Positions 35,201 to 49,430 of a stretch of DNA of 64,000 nt are shown here, in pieces. Made by a program: the position numbers and the translations under genes. Under the pieces are notes generated by a model. It searched no databases. It was not told where the DNA came from and was given only the letters and a program-made list of their open reading frames with translations. This DNA comes from Chlorokybus atmophyticus. Its lineage: Eukaryota > Streptophyta > Chlorokybophyceae > Chlorokybales > Chlorokybaceae. The stretch covers positions 618,395 through 682,394 of the forward strand of contig RHPI01000638.1 of the NCBI GenBank assembly GCA_009103225.1, written 5' to 3'. Within the stretch, counting starts at the first letter, position 1; every line of letters starts with the position of its first letter.

Positions 35201-35448
35201 TACCGTTCTGACGGTCGGGTCAACCTCCTCTACCCCCCGTTGTAGTGGATGGCGACGATACTTTTATGTATAAGGTGGAAGTAATCCTAAGTCACCGTAA
35301 GCCTCGACGCGGACGCGCGCCGTCATTTTTGGTACAATGAAAAAGGTAGGGTGTTGAGCACAATACAAAGGGGCCCGAAAGGAATCTTACCAACTACCAG
35401 GAGATTCTTCAGGGGTACTGGATTACTGTGTCCACACGCAAACGGTAA
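32240..35448 (+). pseudogene. pol remnant of Ty3 element 2
   Basis: Recognisable pieces in order: protease with DTGVTHIF (about 32310), RT with YLDDIIVF (about 33150), RNase H FTVVSDASTLDSGAV (about 33588), integrase zinc region VDTCNKCQRDKP (about 34263), FVSDRDLRF, an SAYHPQ-type stretch (about 34655), and a chromodomain relic near 35280-35420. Frameshifts and stops occur every few hundred bases, so no long product is possible. Confidence 0.85.
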
Positions 35449-35572
35449 ATTGGTGATGGCAGTCAGCTTTACCGCTTCGGCCCTGGTTCTCTCACAACTA
35501 TTTCGTTTCTTTACTCACTGTGGGGCTTTGCAAACCCTTCAATGAGGACATCAAAACCAAAGTGGGGGGGAA

Positions 35573-35912
35573 TGTAACGGAGTGCTACCTTATAGAGGTT
35601 CCGCACCCTTAACTAAGACTAAATAAGGGTCCCAACAGGCTTATACAGCCAACTAAGCCATATTAGGGCCATTAACCTAATGTTAATGACCTAATGTAGT
35701 GTTAAGATAAGTAACATTGCTATTGACATGAGAGATGAGTCTCATGTCGATATTGGCCGCATGGCGGCGCTGCTAACCCAGCGACCGCCACAGCCAGAGG
35801 ATCTTTTTGCTCTGGCAGCTGCCACAGCAGCGGCGGCGGCGGTGGCGGCGGCGTGGCTGGTGGTGGTGTTGGGGTAGGGGATTCGAGGGAGGAGGGGCAC
35901 TCCCCCCTAACA
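35573..35912 (+). repeat. 3' LTR of Ty3 element 2
   Basis: Begins TGTAACGGAGTGC after the tract GTGGGGGGGAA and ends CCCTAACA. It aligns along its whole length with the LTRs of element 1, with more substitutions. Confidence 0.88.
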
Positions 35913-36830
35913 TACACCGTAAAGTGTCTGTTCCTGCCTCTCAACACAACCACCAAGGTTCAACCTCTTGACGCAAGCATTATTGCTGCGTTCAGGCCAG
36001 GTATGCTGCTGCGTTGCTCTGGTTACAAACTAAGTTTGACCCACCCCCGACCCCCAGTGTTCGTCAAAGTTTGTAATGCTTTTTCACTTTGTTCATGGCA
36101 GGTACAAGCGCAAGCTTGTTGCGTACTTGCTACAGCAATATAATGCCGACCCAACAACCGACTTGCGCACGGTGAAAGTGCAGTTGACGGAGGCAATCAT
36201 ATGATGTCGCGAGGCGTATGAGGAGCTCATCGCAATCACCATCTCGAATTGCGGGAGGAAGAGCGGTATTACCCCTTTTGCTTGGCATGCGCCCACTCCC
36301 AACTCTGACGCACGCGAGTAGGCTATTGTGCAGGAGATCGAGGACATCATGCAGCGTCTTCCCATTCCACGTGCAGAGATGCTCTGCCCAGCTAAGTTCG
36401 TTCACGTCGATAACACCCTCCCAACCGAAGCCGGGCAGAGCGATGAGGGGGCCGCTGCTGAGCCTGATGAAGCTGAAGGTGAGGGATCTCTTTGCAATAT
36501 GTGTGTTTGTATGTGTATCAATGGGCACTTACAATGCATTGAGTTGTAGATGATGATAATGAGGAGGAATCACCCCCACGCATCACAGTGGCAGATTGCA
36601 TGAGGTTCTTTGATGGTGTGAAGGCTTTCATCGCCACCAATGACTGCCCCATCTTAGAGCATCATCAGCTCACCTTACGTCAGCTGCGCGACGTGGTCAT
36701 GAAGCATCATTTGTTTGATACTGGCCATAAGATCACCATACATGACTGTTTCACTGCGGGTGCTTCTGGACATGATGCTAGCACCAGTGGCACTGGTGGC
36801 ACAGTCGATGAGCCATTTGAGTTAGAGTAA
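35913..36830 (+). pseudogene. pogo/Tigger-type transposase, C-terminal part (decayed)
   Basis: The frame resumes directly after Ty3 element 2 with LFLPLNTTTKVQPLDASII, the family hallmark that holds the third catalytic Asp. An intron (donor at about 36000, acceptor CATGGCAG) leads to YKRKLVAYLLQQYNADP; one base seems lost at the junction. Stops at about 36201 and 36319 follow. A second intron (about 36479-36549) precedes DDNEEESPPRITVADCMRFF and the end LRDVVMKHHLFDTGHK, stop at 36830. Joined with 28390-29692 across the 5-bp duplication, the reading frame is continuous at the insertion point. Confidence 0.78.
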
Positions 36831-38567
36831 CCTGCATACCATGCATGCACGAGTGCAGTGTGCAATGCTTGTGGTGGTGGTGATGGCCTCACAGATGCAT
36901 GCTGCTTGCTCTAGCACACATATGCAAATGCAGTAACTTACGACTTGAAATGTAAGTGTATTGGGCCAATAATGTCAACGCACTACTGTTTGAACCATAT
37001 CAGTCACAAAATTAGCAATCTGCCAAGTTTATGGAGGTTGCTGTTTAAGTGTGTTACATTGCATGTATTATATTGTATTACATCGTATTACATTGCATTC
37101 ATACATGAACATGTAGCAGGACTGCACCTCGAGATAGCATTTTGTAACATGAAACACTATTTTAATGTTACATTTGTCGAAAAATTGTAGCATTGTACAA
37201 AGTCAAGTTCGATGTATGATGTTACATGTGTAAGAAACCATCAACCATCACGTTGTGAATATAGTTTTTACGTTAACACATACATGTGTGAGCTTGTCAT
37301 AGACATGCATATTAGTTTTTGAATATGTATGCACATGAACAGCAAAGTATCGTCATATTGACCTTACAATGCATGGGAAATACTAATTTTCATTGTGAAG
37401 ATGTGCATAGGTTAATGTTAACATTATGTTAAGTTGTACATTAACACGGTACAATAAGTTGTACCTTCATGTGCAAAACTTACAACACTGCATCATATGG
37501 TCCGTATGGCAAAATTTTGGCGTGTCATCTATTGCTTGTATTCACATGTGTACAATGATCACCCCAGTTGACATGGCATTTTGTAGCATACCATACTCAT
37601 GCTTGCGACTTAAGTTGAGATATTCTTGCTCTCTCTCTGCACTCTGCAGGTTGTTCACTGGTGATCGCCCGCCCGCTGCTTGCTCCTGTTGCTGTTTAAG
37701 GGGTCAGTGCTAGTAATCTTAGATGTGTTGTCTTAGCTAAGTAGTCAGCTTTGCCTTGGCCCCTGTGCAAAGCTGGTCCGTCTCTTAGCTTGCTTGCACT
37801 CTGCATGTCTACTTGCTGTGGCCCCTCTGCAAGCTTTAGGTTTGCTTTATAATTTACCACAACTTGATTGTTATGTGTATGAATAAATAGTGATACACAT
37901 AACCAACAGCAAAGTTGCGTCATTCATGCCCACGTGTACATGTTATAAGCATGAGTTGGCAAACCGGTGAACATGTATAAAACATCATTTGATGTTGTTA
38001 ATAATACATTACGCTACCAAAACTGGGGGCCTTTTCAATTTACCCAATACGCTATCATGCACCTAGTAAGGTTTTGATTTCATTATGCAATCATGCGGTT
38101 TCTCATCCATGCTCACACACACTTGTAGCACAATGACGATATCGATTATGCTGCCACACTCGTGATTACAAACCTGGATAAATGGATCGCTTTGCATTTG
38201 CTAGGGTGAAAAATAACACATGACGCATGCCCCAGCTACTGAGATTCCACACCGTCACGCACAAATCACAGTAACAGCAGCAACTATTATCCAAGACAAT
38301 ACGTAACTTTAACTACAGATGCTTCGCAACATACTACGCAAGTGTTACTTGAGCACGCAAATCATTGGGCGCGGTCGATGCAATGCGCTTATTAGACAAC
38401 AACCACAAACAACGTCCTAATATAGGACACTCCATGCAATACAACTACGAGGCACTACACCACCGGGCTAAGTGATGTTAGAATTGCTGTACAGGGTATA
38501 GACATACAGGGTTCATCTGCCAACGCTGTGCCAATATCAGTGCCGGTAGACAATAGCTCTTCTCCTG
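36831..38567. other. Intergenic, AT-rich
   Basis: No gene. It should include the right end of the first pogo-type element, but I could not identify a terminal inverted repeat. Runs such as TTACATTGCATT repeat around 37055-37100. Confidence 0.4.
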
Positions 38568-41173
<2,606 letters not shown>

Positions 41174-41225
41174 CTGGCCAAAGGCAGAGGCGTCAGCAAG
41201 CGTCAGTAAAATAGCAATTCTGACG

Positions 41226-41455
41226 CAAGGCTGCAACAAAACAACCTGTGATAAGGTTTGTGGAATTGTTCAACCGCGCAAATGCACTGCAATGCAGTCA
41301 CGCTCACATTGCACAACGGGTAGATGACATTGGTGCAAAGAGGCAAGGCAACGAAACAACCTGTGGTGAAGGTTGGCGGCATTATTTGTGTAGTTGTAGT
41401 TGCCATGCAATCACGCTCACAATGCACAATGGGTGGATGACACTGCTGCAACCAG
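41226..41455. repeat. Diverged tandem duplication, period about 115 bp
   Basis: ACAACCTGTGATAAGG at 41241 recurs as ACAACCTGTGGTGAAGG at 41356; TCACGCTCACATTGCACAACGGGT and TCACGCTCACAATGCACAATGGGT follow at matching offsets. It lies where the missing 5' exons of the FtsH gene would be expected. Confidence 0.7.
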
Positions 41456-42518
41456 TTTCTAATCGCTCAGCTGTTATGCAATAAAAACAGCATAGCTTAG
41501 ATTGCTCTGCCAATTCCACCACGGACATCACAGTCAGCAAGGGTAAGAGCTTGCGGCCCTGCTTGATGCCTTCCGTTTATTCAATTAATGTATGTGTGAA
41601 TTGTTGACAGCCTTCATTACCCTGCTATTGCGATGCGTACCACACTGCAACATTTCACAATTCGTTGCAATCGGCCTGGTGTGGACCTTGAAAACACGCC
41701 AATCGAGCAAGACAGTTCCGCATTTACAGGCCCAGTTGAAGAACATGAACCATTCCTTGCACGCCTGAACAACGATTACTCACCTCTAGGAATTGCCAGG
41801 CAATGGCAGGCAGCACCAGCCCAGCCCTAGGGTGCAGAGGAACTCAGGCTTGCGGCAGCAAGCATCGACAGCGCCCGAACATGCCCAATTGAGGCCCCAA
41901 CACAGATCCTAGCCTGGGAGCACCAGCAGCTTGGTAAGCAGGCTCGGCCTGCCAGTCAACACTTGCTCTCGGCCTTAGGCAAGGCGCCGCCTCCCAGCCT
42001 GCTGCTCCTCTCCCAACCAAACAACCAGCAAATGGCCCAGCTGGGACGCTCCTGCCCTGTCCCGTCCTGGGCTGGGCTGCTTCTTCGTTTTTGTCCGCCT
42101 GCCCTCTATGCCTCCTAAACGCCGCGCAAAAGCGTCATCACATGGTGTCAACCCTCGGCCCGATATCCTCCGTTCTCAAACTCACTTTCAACCCATCACT
42201 ATTCGAGCCACTGAATATCTTGAGAACGGGAAGATGTCGCGGTTGTCCGCGGGTGATTAGCGCGAAATTGGACGGTGAGAGTGGCGCCGAGGTCGCTACC
42301 TGCCGTGCCAAAGCCGCATACCGTTGGATTGCAGCACAGACCGCGGGCCGCGGGGGCTGTCGTTGGGAGGCCGGTTTAGGCCTACGCCTGTCCCTAGTTT
42401 CCAAGCTGCAAATATCAACGCAAATAATGCGACCACGTCGCCTTGTGCCACGTCGGCTGGGGACGCAGGGCCCAGCCGAAGCTGACAGTGTGCAAACTCC
42501 GGAAGTTGTACAGAGGTA
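41456..42518. other. Region upstream of the FtsH gene, no sure gene
   Basis: A plus-strand frame at 41633-41830 (PFLARLNNDYSPLGIARQW) and one starting MPPKRRAKASS at about 42110 look faintly coding and are each broken by stops. Relics of another mobile element are possible. I cannot identify FtsH presequence exons here. Confidence 0.3.
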
Positions 42519-42852
42519 GGGTAAGTGTCCCTAATTTCGGCCATACAAGGCAGCAGGCTTGTCAACTACCTTTTTTACTGGTTTTTTGGCGGTCATGCAT
42601 AAGGCAATGTTGTTGTGCCGGATGTAAGCTACACGCCCATCATTTTTTCTGATTTTCTTATTTTTCTGACACATATAGCGCCAGGTATGAGGCTGCAAAG
42701 TAGGGTGTGTGTGAGGGGTTGTCAAAAATGGCATGCACCCTAATGTCGGCCGGTGCCAACTACTGCCCAAATCTGTAGTTGACGTCTGTGTGGGTAAGGG
42801 TTAGCATAGCTGGCGGCGGCAGGCAGCGGCGGAGGTGGGGTGGGGGGCGGGG

Positions 42853-43013
42853 GCGAGGTGGTATATGTGCACAAGCATGTTGCTGAGAAGAATAACTGGG
42901 ACAAGAGCAAGGTCCTGATTGAGGCAGCAGTGGCCGGCGTGACAATCTGGTCGATGGTGGCTCAACACAACATGATCTCCGGCAAACCCAAAAGCAGCAC
43001 CAAGGGCATCAAG
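42853..43013 (+). pseudogene. Inverted copy of an FtsH exon inside the transposon
   Basis: These 161 bp match, base for base as far as I can compare, the FtsH exon 40704-40928 on the opposite strand, from GCGAGGTGGTATATG to GGCATCAAG. The copy keeps the frame (EVVYVHKHVAEKNN and LIEAAVAGVTIW) and is preceded by a Gly-rich stretch that is not FtsH. It ends at a single N. Either a host exon was captured by the transposon recently, or the assembly joined two contigs wrongly at the N. Confidence 0.85.
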
Positions 43014-43189
43014 NAGGGTTTTCCATCGCTATGTCTAGAAGCCTACTTGTGTAGGGTTCTGCTTGCGTGCTCTCCAGCGCGATCCTGCCTCACGACAGTC
43101 AGAGCGCCGCCGCTGCATGTTCCAGCAGTGCTCCTCCGCCCAGTCACCAAATGGTTCGTGCTTCTCGCTCACTCATGATATGGGGTCCC

Positions 43190-45290
43190 AATTCCACGAG
43201 TTGTAATGCTCAATTGCCTCCCTTGATTCTTTTCTCTCCTCTCCTTTTCTAGACGCTGACCCTCCTCTATCTCTCTTGCAAGCTGCTCGGCTGCATGTTG
43301 CTTGGCTAACTGGGCAGCTGCACGCTCAGCTGCCTTGGCCGACTTGGCTTGTTGCTCTGCTGTTTTCTTGGCCGCAGCTTGTTGCCTCTTCGCTTCTAAT
43401 TTTTCAGCACGCTTGCTCGCCTCTGCTTGCTTGTTGCTCTTAGCTGCTGCCCTTGTTGCCTTTCGTTGTTGCATAGCTGCCATCTTTTGTCTCCTTTCTT
43501 CTCCTACTTGAGCTTGGCGGTTTCTAATATCTTCATGGGTGAGCCACTCTGCTGTCTTGAGCTTCACTCCTATCTTCCTTTTCTTGGGCCGGGGCGGGAG
43601 CTTCTTGCTGTGTCTCTGGTCCATCTCTAGCTGCACCTGCAGGTGTATCTTCTGCAGGAGTAGCAGTTGCTGGTGCATTAGCTGCGGCCCCTTGTCCTCA
43701 ATGGCATCAAGCAGGGTGTCAAGTGCTCCGCGCCTTGGCTCTGGAGGCAGGTATTTGTCAACTGCGCTATCGTTCCAAGGAGAGATGCCTGCATGGTGCA
43801 TGCACATGTCAAGACGTGCATGCATGCACATGCACATAGACTTGCATGCACGCACGTGTTAGTATGCTGCATGCTGCTGTGTGCTCACCGCATGCTCTGA
43901 AACCAGAGATGATGTTGTTGTTGCTGAGCCTAGCGTGAATGCTTGGCACAAGCATCTTCAGAAAGTCTTCGTTGGGTAAGCCCCTCACAATTGGGTGGAG
44001 CTGACTCCACGCTCTATACTCTTGCTTGTATCTTGCTTTCATGCTGCTGAAACAGGCCACGTCGAGTACTTGCAGTCTGTGTGTTGTGTGCGGTGGCAAG
44101 ACCAGCACCTCCAAGCCAAGGGACTTGCACTTGTCTATGGTCTTAAGATGGTATCTGCTAACATGCCCATCTCATATGAGCAGCGCAGGGTTATCAACAC
44201 TGAGACCTCCGGGCATGTGGCGAGCCAAGTGATCTATCCAAGTTGCAAAGTGCTCAGTTGTCATCCAGGCATTTTCCTGCACTGCCAAGGAGCCACCAGG
44301 TATGGACCATGCAGCATTCCACTTAGGTACACATGAGCACCGGCTAGAATAGCAGTGCATGGGATGGCACAACCAGCTCCAGTAACGGCTGCCATGACGG
44401 TGATGTGTTGTCTACCACCTGCTGTGCCTAGTTGAGCCCACTTTGACCCACTGCATGTCAACACTCAGTAAGTGCACATGCTTACACATGCTTGCACACG
44501 CATGCACATGCATGCGTGCTTCTCACCTTGACGATCACTGTCCTGTTCTTCATGCAGGACTCTGGCTCAATCCCCACTTCGTCACATGACACAATGCGTT
44601 CAGGGCCTATCTTAAGGTATTCAGTACACGCTTCAGCTGCTGAAAGTAGTTCTTCACGATCCACCGCTTGAAACTCGTTCTCCTGCTAGCATCCACAGGT
44701 TTTGCTATGCGCTTGCTCAATTTGTGCCTGCCTCTAAAACTCTGGACCCTTTGCGTCCTGGAATGCCGTTGGCAAATTGGTGTCGCCTTGGGTTCTTCTG
44801 AAGTCGCTTGGCAACATACACGGCTATGTCTTGCTCTGTCATGGCTTGTCCAATGTCGTTGGAGTATGTCAACACCTCCACTATCTCAGCTTCTTCCTCC
44901 TCTGTTAGCACGCAAGGCCTACCAGCTCCCCTGTCAACATGCACACGCACATGAGCTTAGTGCACGACCACCATCATGGTATGATACCCCCCTTACTTTT
45001 TAACACTTACTTGTAGTTTTGCAGGCGATTAGGGGTTTTTATGTAGTCTGACAGAGTGGAGGTAGGGAGTCCACATTCACGTGCAGCTTCAGCCAAAGAC
45101 ATGCAACCTGTCTCCACCGCGTGAAGAGCTTGTTGCACCTCTGGCAACATCTGCTTGCGTTGTTACTTGTTGATGTAGGGGCCCCTCTTGTGCTTGCTCG
45201 CCCGAGCATTCTCAAGCAGATGCACACTCTTGCTGGTGACACGCCTGGCGCCTGATGGTGCTGTGCGCCTCACCTGAACAAGGATGCAAC
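43190..45290 (-). pseudogene. pogo-type transposase of the 42.5-46.0 kb element
   Basis: Read on the minus strand: a psq-type helix-turn-helix (QQALHAVETGCMSLAEAARE and CGLPTSTLSDYIK, about 45160-45025), preceded by a stop (TAA at about 45168). Next a CENP-B-like second DNA-binding part (GRPCVLTEEEEAEIVEVL, FANGIPGRK, about 44925-44745). Then the DDE core: IVSCDEVGIEPESCMKNRTV (first Asp, about 44600), QHITVMAAVTGAG, WNAAWSIPGGSLAVQENAWM, GGLSVDNPALLI (second Asp, about 44190) and LPPHTTHRLQVLDVACF (third Asp, about 44090). It ends in a long Lys/Ala/Gln coiled coil (about 43500-43270). Several introns and at least one frameshift (about 44330) plus the stop make it inactive, but all three Asp positions survive. 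Confidence 0.8.
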
Positions 45291-46046
45291 ATGGGCTAGG
45301 ATATAACATGGGCTATGATGCAACATGGCAGCAACAGCAAACTTCCCAACACGGGAGACAACCACTGCCAACACTGAGCCCCCCTTGTAGCTGATAGTTG
45401 TAGCTGCAAGTAGGCACCATTACCTGTATATGAGAGCCACCAGAACTCATGTGCAATACACTCATTGGCCTTGCAATGCTTGTCCGCACACCCACACTCA
45501 CCACCCCACCGTCACCCTCACCCACACACCCACATCCTACTTTAGCACTTGTGCATGCTAGTACACGCTCACAGCATGTCACTACGACTGCTGCAACAAC
45601 CCACGCACTCCTAAACACCCCCGCAGTGTCAAACCATACCTCCCCACCTTTGAAATGCTTACGCGTTAAGCCTAAAAGGGAGGCAACCTAACTCTTGCAT
45701 AAGTCTATCATTGTGCGTGCAAGTTTGGTAGAAGTTGCATCTACTCATACATAACCCATTGCAAAAGACCGCATGCCAAACAAGTACGTAGGTAGAAAGT
45801 TATAGCTGCTAGGAGGTACAGAAGATGTTTTTCGACAATTGGCGCCTTAAGGTAGCCATTCAAAATCATGTAGGCAGCGCAGTACTGCGTCAAATCGCGC
45901 AGTTTTAAGTTCAATGCGTCCGTCTAGGTGCGCTATACCAGCTGATATCTTTCTGGCGCCATCCCAGCTCGGATGACGTTAGTTGTCAACAAAAACGTTG
46001 CTGTGGCCGAAATTAGGGTACACGCCGAAATTAGGTACACTTACCC

Positions 46047-46915
46047 TAGACAGACGCTGGCCCTAAAGAGATAGGTAGACAGACACTGGCCCTAAATTGG
46101 CCAATACACGGTTTTTGGCGAGTATCTTGTTACTCCCTTAAGCAATCGCGGTCAAACTTATAGGTTAGGTACAAGTGTCCTACACACTCAAACAAGTTTT
46201 GAGGCAAACGGACAAGTGTGGCGGCAGAATTATCAAAGACATATTACAATTGGTGTTGGTGTGCCTCATTGTATGGCCGTATTTTAATTGCTGTTAACTT
46301 TTGCATATAATATGGACTGGGGTTTCTTTCTACATGTTTTCCTAGGTCATGGAGAGCTTACTTTCTAGGTTTATAAGATTCGGAATGAAATTGCAAAAGT
46401 TATATGTCACATTTTTTGCATGCAATGCGTAAGCAAGTTTGGGTGTGCCTTTGTGGTGGGAAGGTGGGAAGAAAACAAACGTTGTGGGAAAGGTGTTGGT
46501 TGCCGTGCTTTGCTTGTGTAGACAATGCGTGTGTGGGGGGGAGCGTTGTGGTTGCTGCAAGTGTATGGTTAGGCTGGTTAGACACGTCAGCAGCAATATG
46601 GAGATGGGAGAAGTGGCATGGAAGTGCGGCGTGTGTAAGGCAGGCAAGCAGGCAGAGTTGCACGCAGTTGCACATTGTATTACAAAGAGGTTGCTACTAT
46701 TGGCTACCACGACTGCTGGCTGCCTATGGTCGCCTCCACAAGCAGGGTGGGTGGCTTACAAAACTGCACAGCTTTTGGCATCATTGCGGCATGGCCGCTT
46801 AGACCATACTAGTTCATCATGTGCTGGCTGTCCATGGCAACGCAGGACAAACGTGGTAGAGTTAGGACACCTGCATGAGCCAAAAGGTAAAGGGGCAGAA
46901 ACCACATCGTCGGCA
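46047..46915. other. Spacer, no gene recognised
   Basis: A plus-strand frame at 46439-46963 is open for 174 codons but has no family resemblance and a Trp/Cys-rich composition typical of chance frames. A repeat GACAGACxCTGGCCCTAAA occurs at about 46048 and 46079. Confidence 0.35.
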
Positions 46916-46919
46916 TGCC

Positions 46920-47525
46920 TGACATTTAAAGAGCATTGCGCGCCATCAGTAAAGGCTGTATGAGCATCAGCGAGGCACAACCTAAACTTGGCATCCCCAG
47001 GATTAACCTTTGCTGCTGTGCGAAATCAACCGTGCTGAACAGGTATAGGCGAGTGACAGGTTGTGAATGCAAGTGCTGACTATGCTGATGCATATGCACA
47101 ACTGAATGCATGCAGGGGTGCTGGTCATGCAACTGTGTATGCTGATGAGGAGGAGGCGTCACTTGCTCAGTTTATTGTCAATGGCAACAAGTGTGGACGA
47201 GGGGTGACGTGGACTGCAATATGTATTAAGGATAGCAAGAGGTTAGCGGGACATGGGCGTGCAGCGCTGTGTGCAAAAGGCATACCTGGGAAGAAATGGT
47301 GGCAAGGTTTCAAGCGGAGGAAGGGGCACCTCTCGCAAGGCTGAGGCGTTGACAAGGCCAGTAGATGTGCGCTGAAAAGGGATGTTGTTTACCATTACTT
47401 TAACTTGTTAGCGAAAGTGGTGGAAGAGCTGGGAGTGGGTCCAGAGCGCATCTTCTCTGCTAACAAGGTTGGAGTCGAATTCGACACCACCATGCGCAAG
47501 TAGAGAGTCGGCTATGAGAGGCAAG
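46920..47525 (+). pseudogene. Third pogo-type transposase fragment (decayed)
   Basis: SKGCMSISEAQPKLGIPRIN (about 46948-47007) is a psq-type helix-turn-helix like that of the 42.5-46.0 kb element. ASLAQFIVNGNKCGRGVTW, then KGIPGKKWWQGFKRRKGHLS (about 47150-47340) is the second DNA-binding part. VVEELGVGPERIFSANKVGV (about 47415-47475) matches the start of the DDE core, with Asn where the first catalytic Asp is expected. The rest of the core is gone. It lies in the opposite orientation to the neighbouring element. Confidence 0.65.
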
Positions 47526-48650
47526 TGTGTTAGCTCAGCTGCACTACAATGTTGCGTGTCGCAGAATTCACTGTGCTGTACCTTAACATTATGCATGTCA
47601 TGCAGTGGTGCACGGTGGGCTCAAGCAGCAACAACAGGAAGCGTGTAGCAAAATCCGGGGTTACACTTATTGCAAATGGCTTGGGTGCTTTATAGTTGTA
47701 AAACGGGTTAGGATAGGCCAAAAACAGCTGTCACTGCATGTTTCATGACATTTCTCCAAGGATGAACATTATAGTTATTATAAGCAAAGTGCTGATTCCT
47801 ACATGAAAACATGGCAATGTTTACATTAATTGCAACAACGCAAGATATATGAAGCAACATCCATGGCAACATCACACACAGCAAAAACATCACCAGCATC
47901 CAGTACAGCAACTTGCGTTACCTTGGTAAAGATTCACACTTAGCTAAAAATGTATAGCCCTAGCTAATCTGATTTACAACACCTCAAGATTGGCTTCATG
48001 CAGCTCGGCCTGTATGTGAAACAAGACTCCCTCACTCCTTTCCACGTCTTCAGCTTGGACTTGCTCCGAATAAGTCTTTCATTTTGTACTCCCGTTCTGG
48101 AGTAACCTTACGTGCACATCGCAGCAAGTAAGGCGGCACTCTTGCCTTTGTTTTGTTGAGGCGAAAGGAACCACAAAGACCGCTTTGGCAACTCTTGAGT
48201 ATTTACATGTTGTTGCGTGAGTCGGCGGTAGTAAACACCGGTAACGTAGAGGGTGTCCGGCAGCATGTTGCCGTAGCTGTTCGCACGGGTTGTGGAGTTA
48301 CCACTGCGCTCTGTCTCTCCTACGCATTGATGCACACAACAAGGTGCTTCCCTGTCGTGGTCTTCAGCACTTCTATCTGAAGATAAGACGAAAAGATCCC
48401 TCTTTTTCCCAGTCAATGCCAGCGCCTCTTGGTTACTATTAGCGTCTGCAAATCAGCATAAATTTAATGGGCATCAAGCCTTGCAAGATAAACGTATATA
48501 TATGTTAACTTGCAAGCTTAGCAATATCGGACATGACGTTTATTTACGAAAGTGCTCGGGCAGGCAAGCATTGCAAGATATTGATTGTTCATTAACTTGA
48601 AAGCTTAGCAACGTCTGACATGACATTGAACATGCTTAGCGAGACAATCT
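47526..48650. other. Intergenic, no gene recognised
   Basis: Short frames without family resemblance on both strands. The C-terminal part of the third transposase is not found here. Confidence 0.4.
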
Positions 48651-49019
48651 TGAAGCAACGTTTAATGCAACTTTGCTTATTTAGTTACCGCATGTCCAAA
48701 GTTTGATACTTGCTTACCTCTTGCTCTGCCTCTTTCGTTCGCATTAAGCAACAGCTGCTTCCACCTGCCCGCATACTTCTGGTTGACGCAGCTGGAATAC
48801 AGCTCCTTGACACATGGTGCACAGAAGCAAGAGAGGGCACGGGACATAAAGCAATCTGCTTCACCCGTTGCTTGCACGGCATGAAATGTCATTAGGCATG
48901 CATGTCCTGTAATTGCACCCTTCCGATTTATGCTCAACCTCCTTATAATCTAGAAGATGAAAAAAGCTCTTCTGCACACACGCCTCGCCTTCTCGAGACA
49001 TATAAGAGGATACAGCTCC

Positions 49020-49098
49020 TGTCACAGCCTACTCGACCACAAAAGACTTGGTGCTTTTATGGTCGATTTGTGGTAATTTAATGTACCTTCCCGTTACA
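49020..49098 (-). repeat. 3' LTR of the TRIM
   Basis: 79 bp, preceded by the polypurine tract and bounded by the target duplication GCTCC at 49015-49019. Confidence 0.88.
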
Positions 49099-49430
49099 TT
49101 CCCCCCCACTTAAGAACGCTGACGTCCTCGGCAGCTGCTCGCTCAGCTGGGGAATTACCCAAGGGGTTTGTTGGGGTCGGTCACCGGCCCCACAGCCAAG
49201 GACCGGCCAATTTAGGCCCATACCGGTCAACGCGCGCATAGCGAAACGATGCCGGCCCCACAGGTCGCGTCGCCGCGATAGGCAGGTCGCGCCCTGCCGC
49301 GCCGACTGAACTGGTCAGTTTGGCGCGACTGCCATTAGGCAAGTCGCGACCCATCGATGATGGCACTTATAACGTGACCATTTACGATTATTGGATCGAG
49401 AAACAACGACCGGAATTCGTGTGCAAGGCA

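Larger units (their letters stand above)
29694..35912 (+). mobile_element. Ty3-type chromovirus, decayed copy 2
   Basis: Same family as element 1, with a truncated 5' LTR, remnants of gag and pol, a polypurine tract and a 3' LTR. GACAC before 29694 and TACAC after 35912 are the likely, slightly mutated 5-bp target duplication. It sits inside the coding sequence of a pogo-type transposase. Many stops and shifts make it older than element 1, but it retains gag sequence that element 1 lost. Confidence 0.88.
42519..46046 (-). mobile_element. pogo-type DNA transposon with TIRs and TA duplication
   Basis: The left end GGGTAAGTGTCCCTAATTTC (42519) and the right end, read on the other strand, GGGTAAGTGTACCTAATTTC (46046) are terminal inverted repeats, each flanked by TA (42517-42518 and 46047-46048), the target of the Tc1/mariner/pogo superfamily. 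The right end repeats the CCTAATTTCGGC core twice. Inside lies a minus-strand transposase relic and, next to the left end, an inverted copy of an FtsH exon. Total length 3528 bp, with one N at 43014. Confidence 0.8.

Noticed and set aside
42080-42519. Plus-strand 142-codon frame as a gene upstream of the transposon
   Set aside because: No resemblance to a family, overlapping frames on both strands look alike in quality, and the MPPKRRAK start is followed by a stop after about 50 codons.
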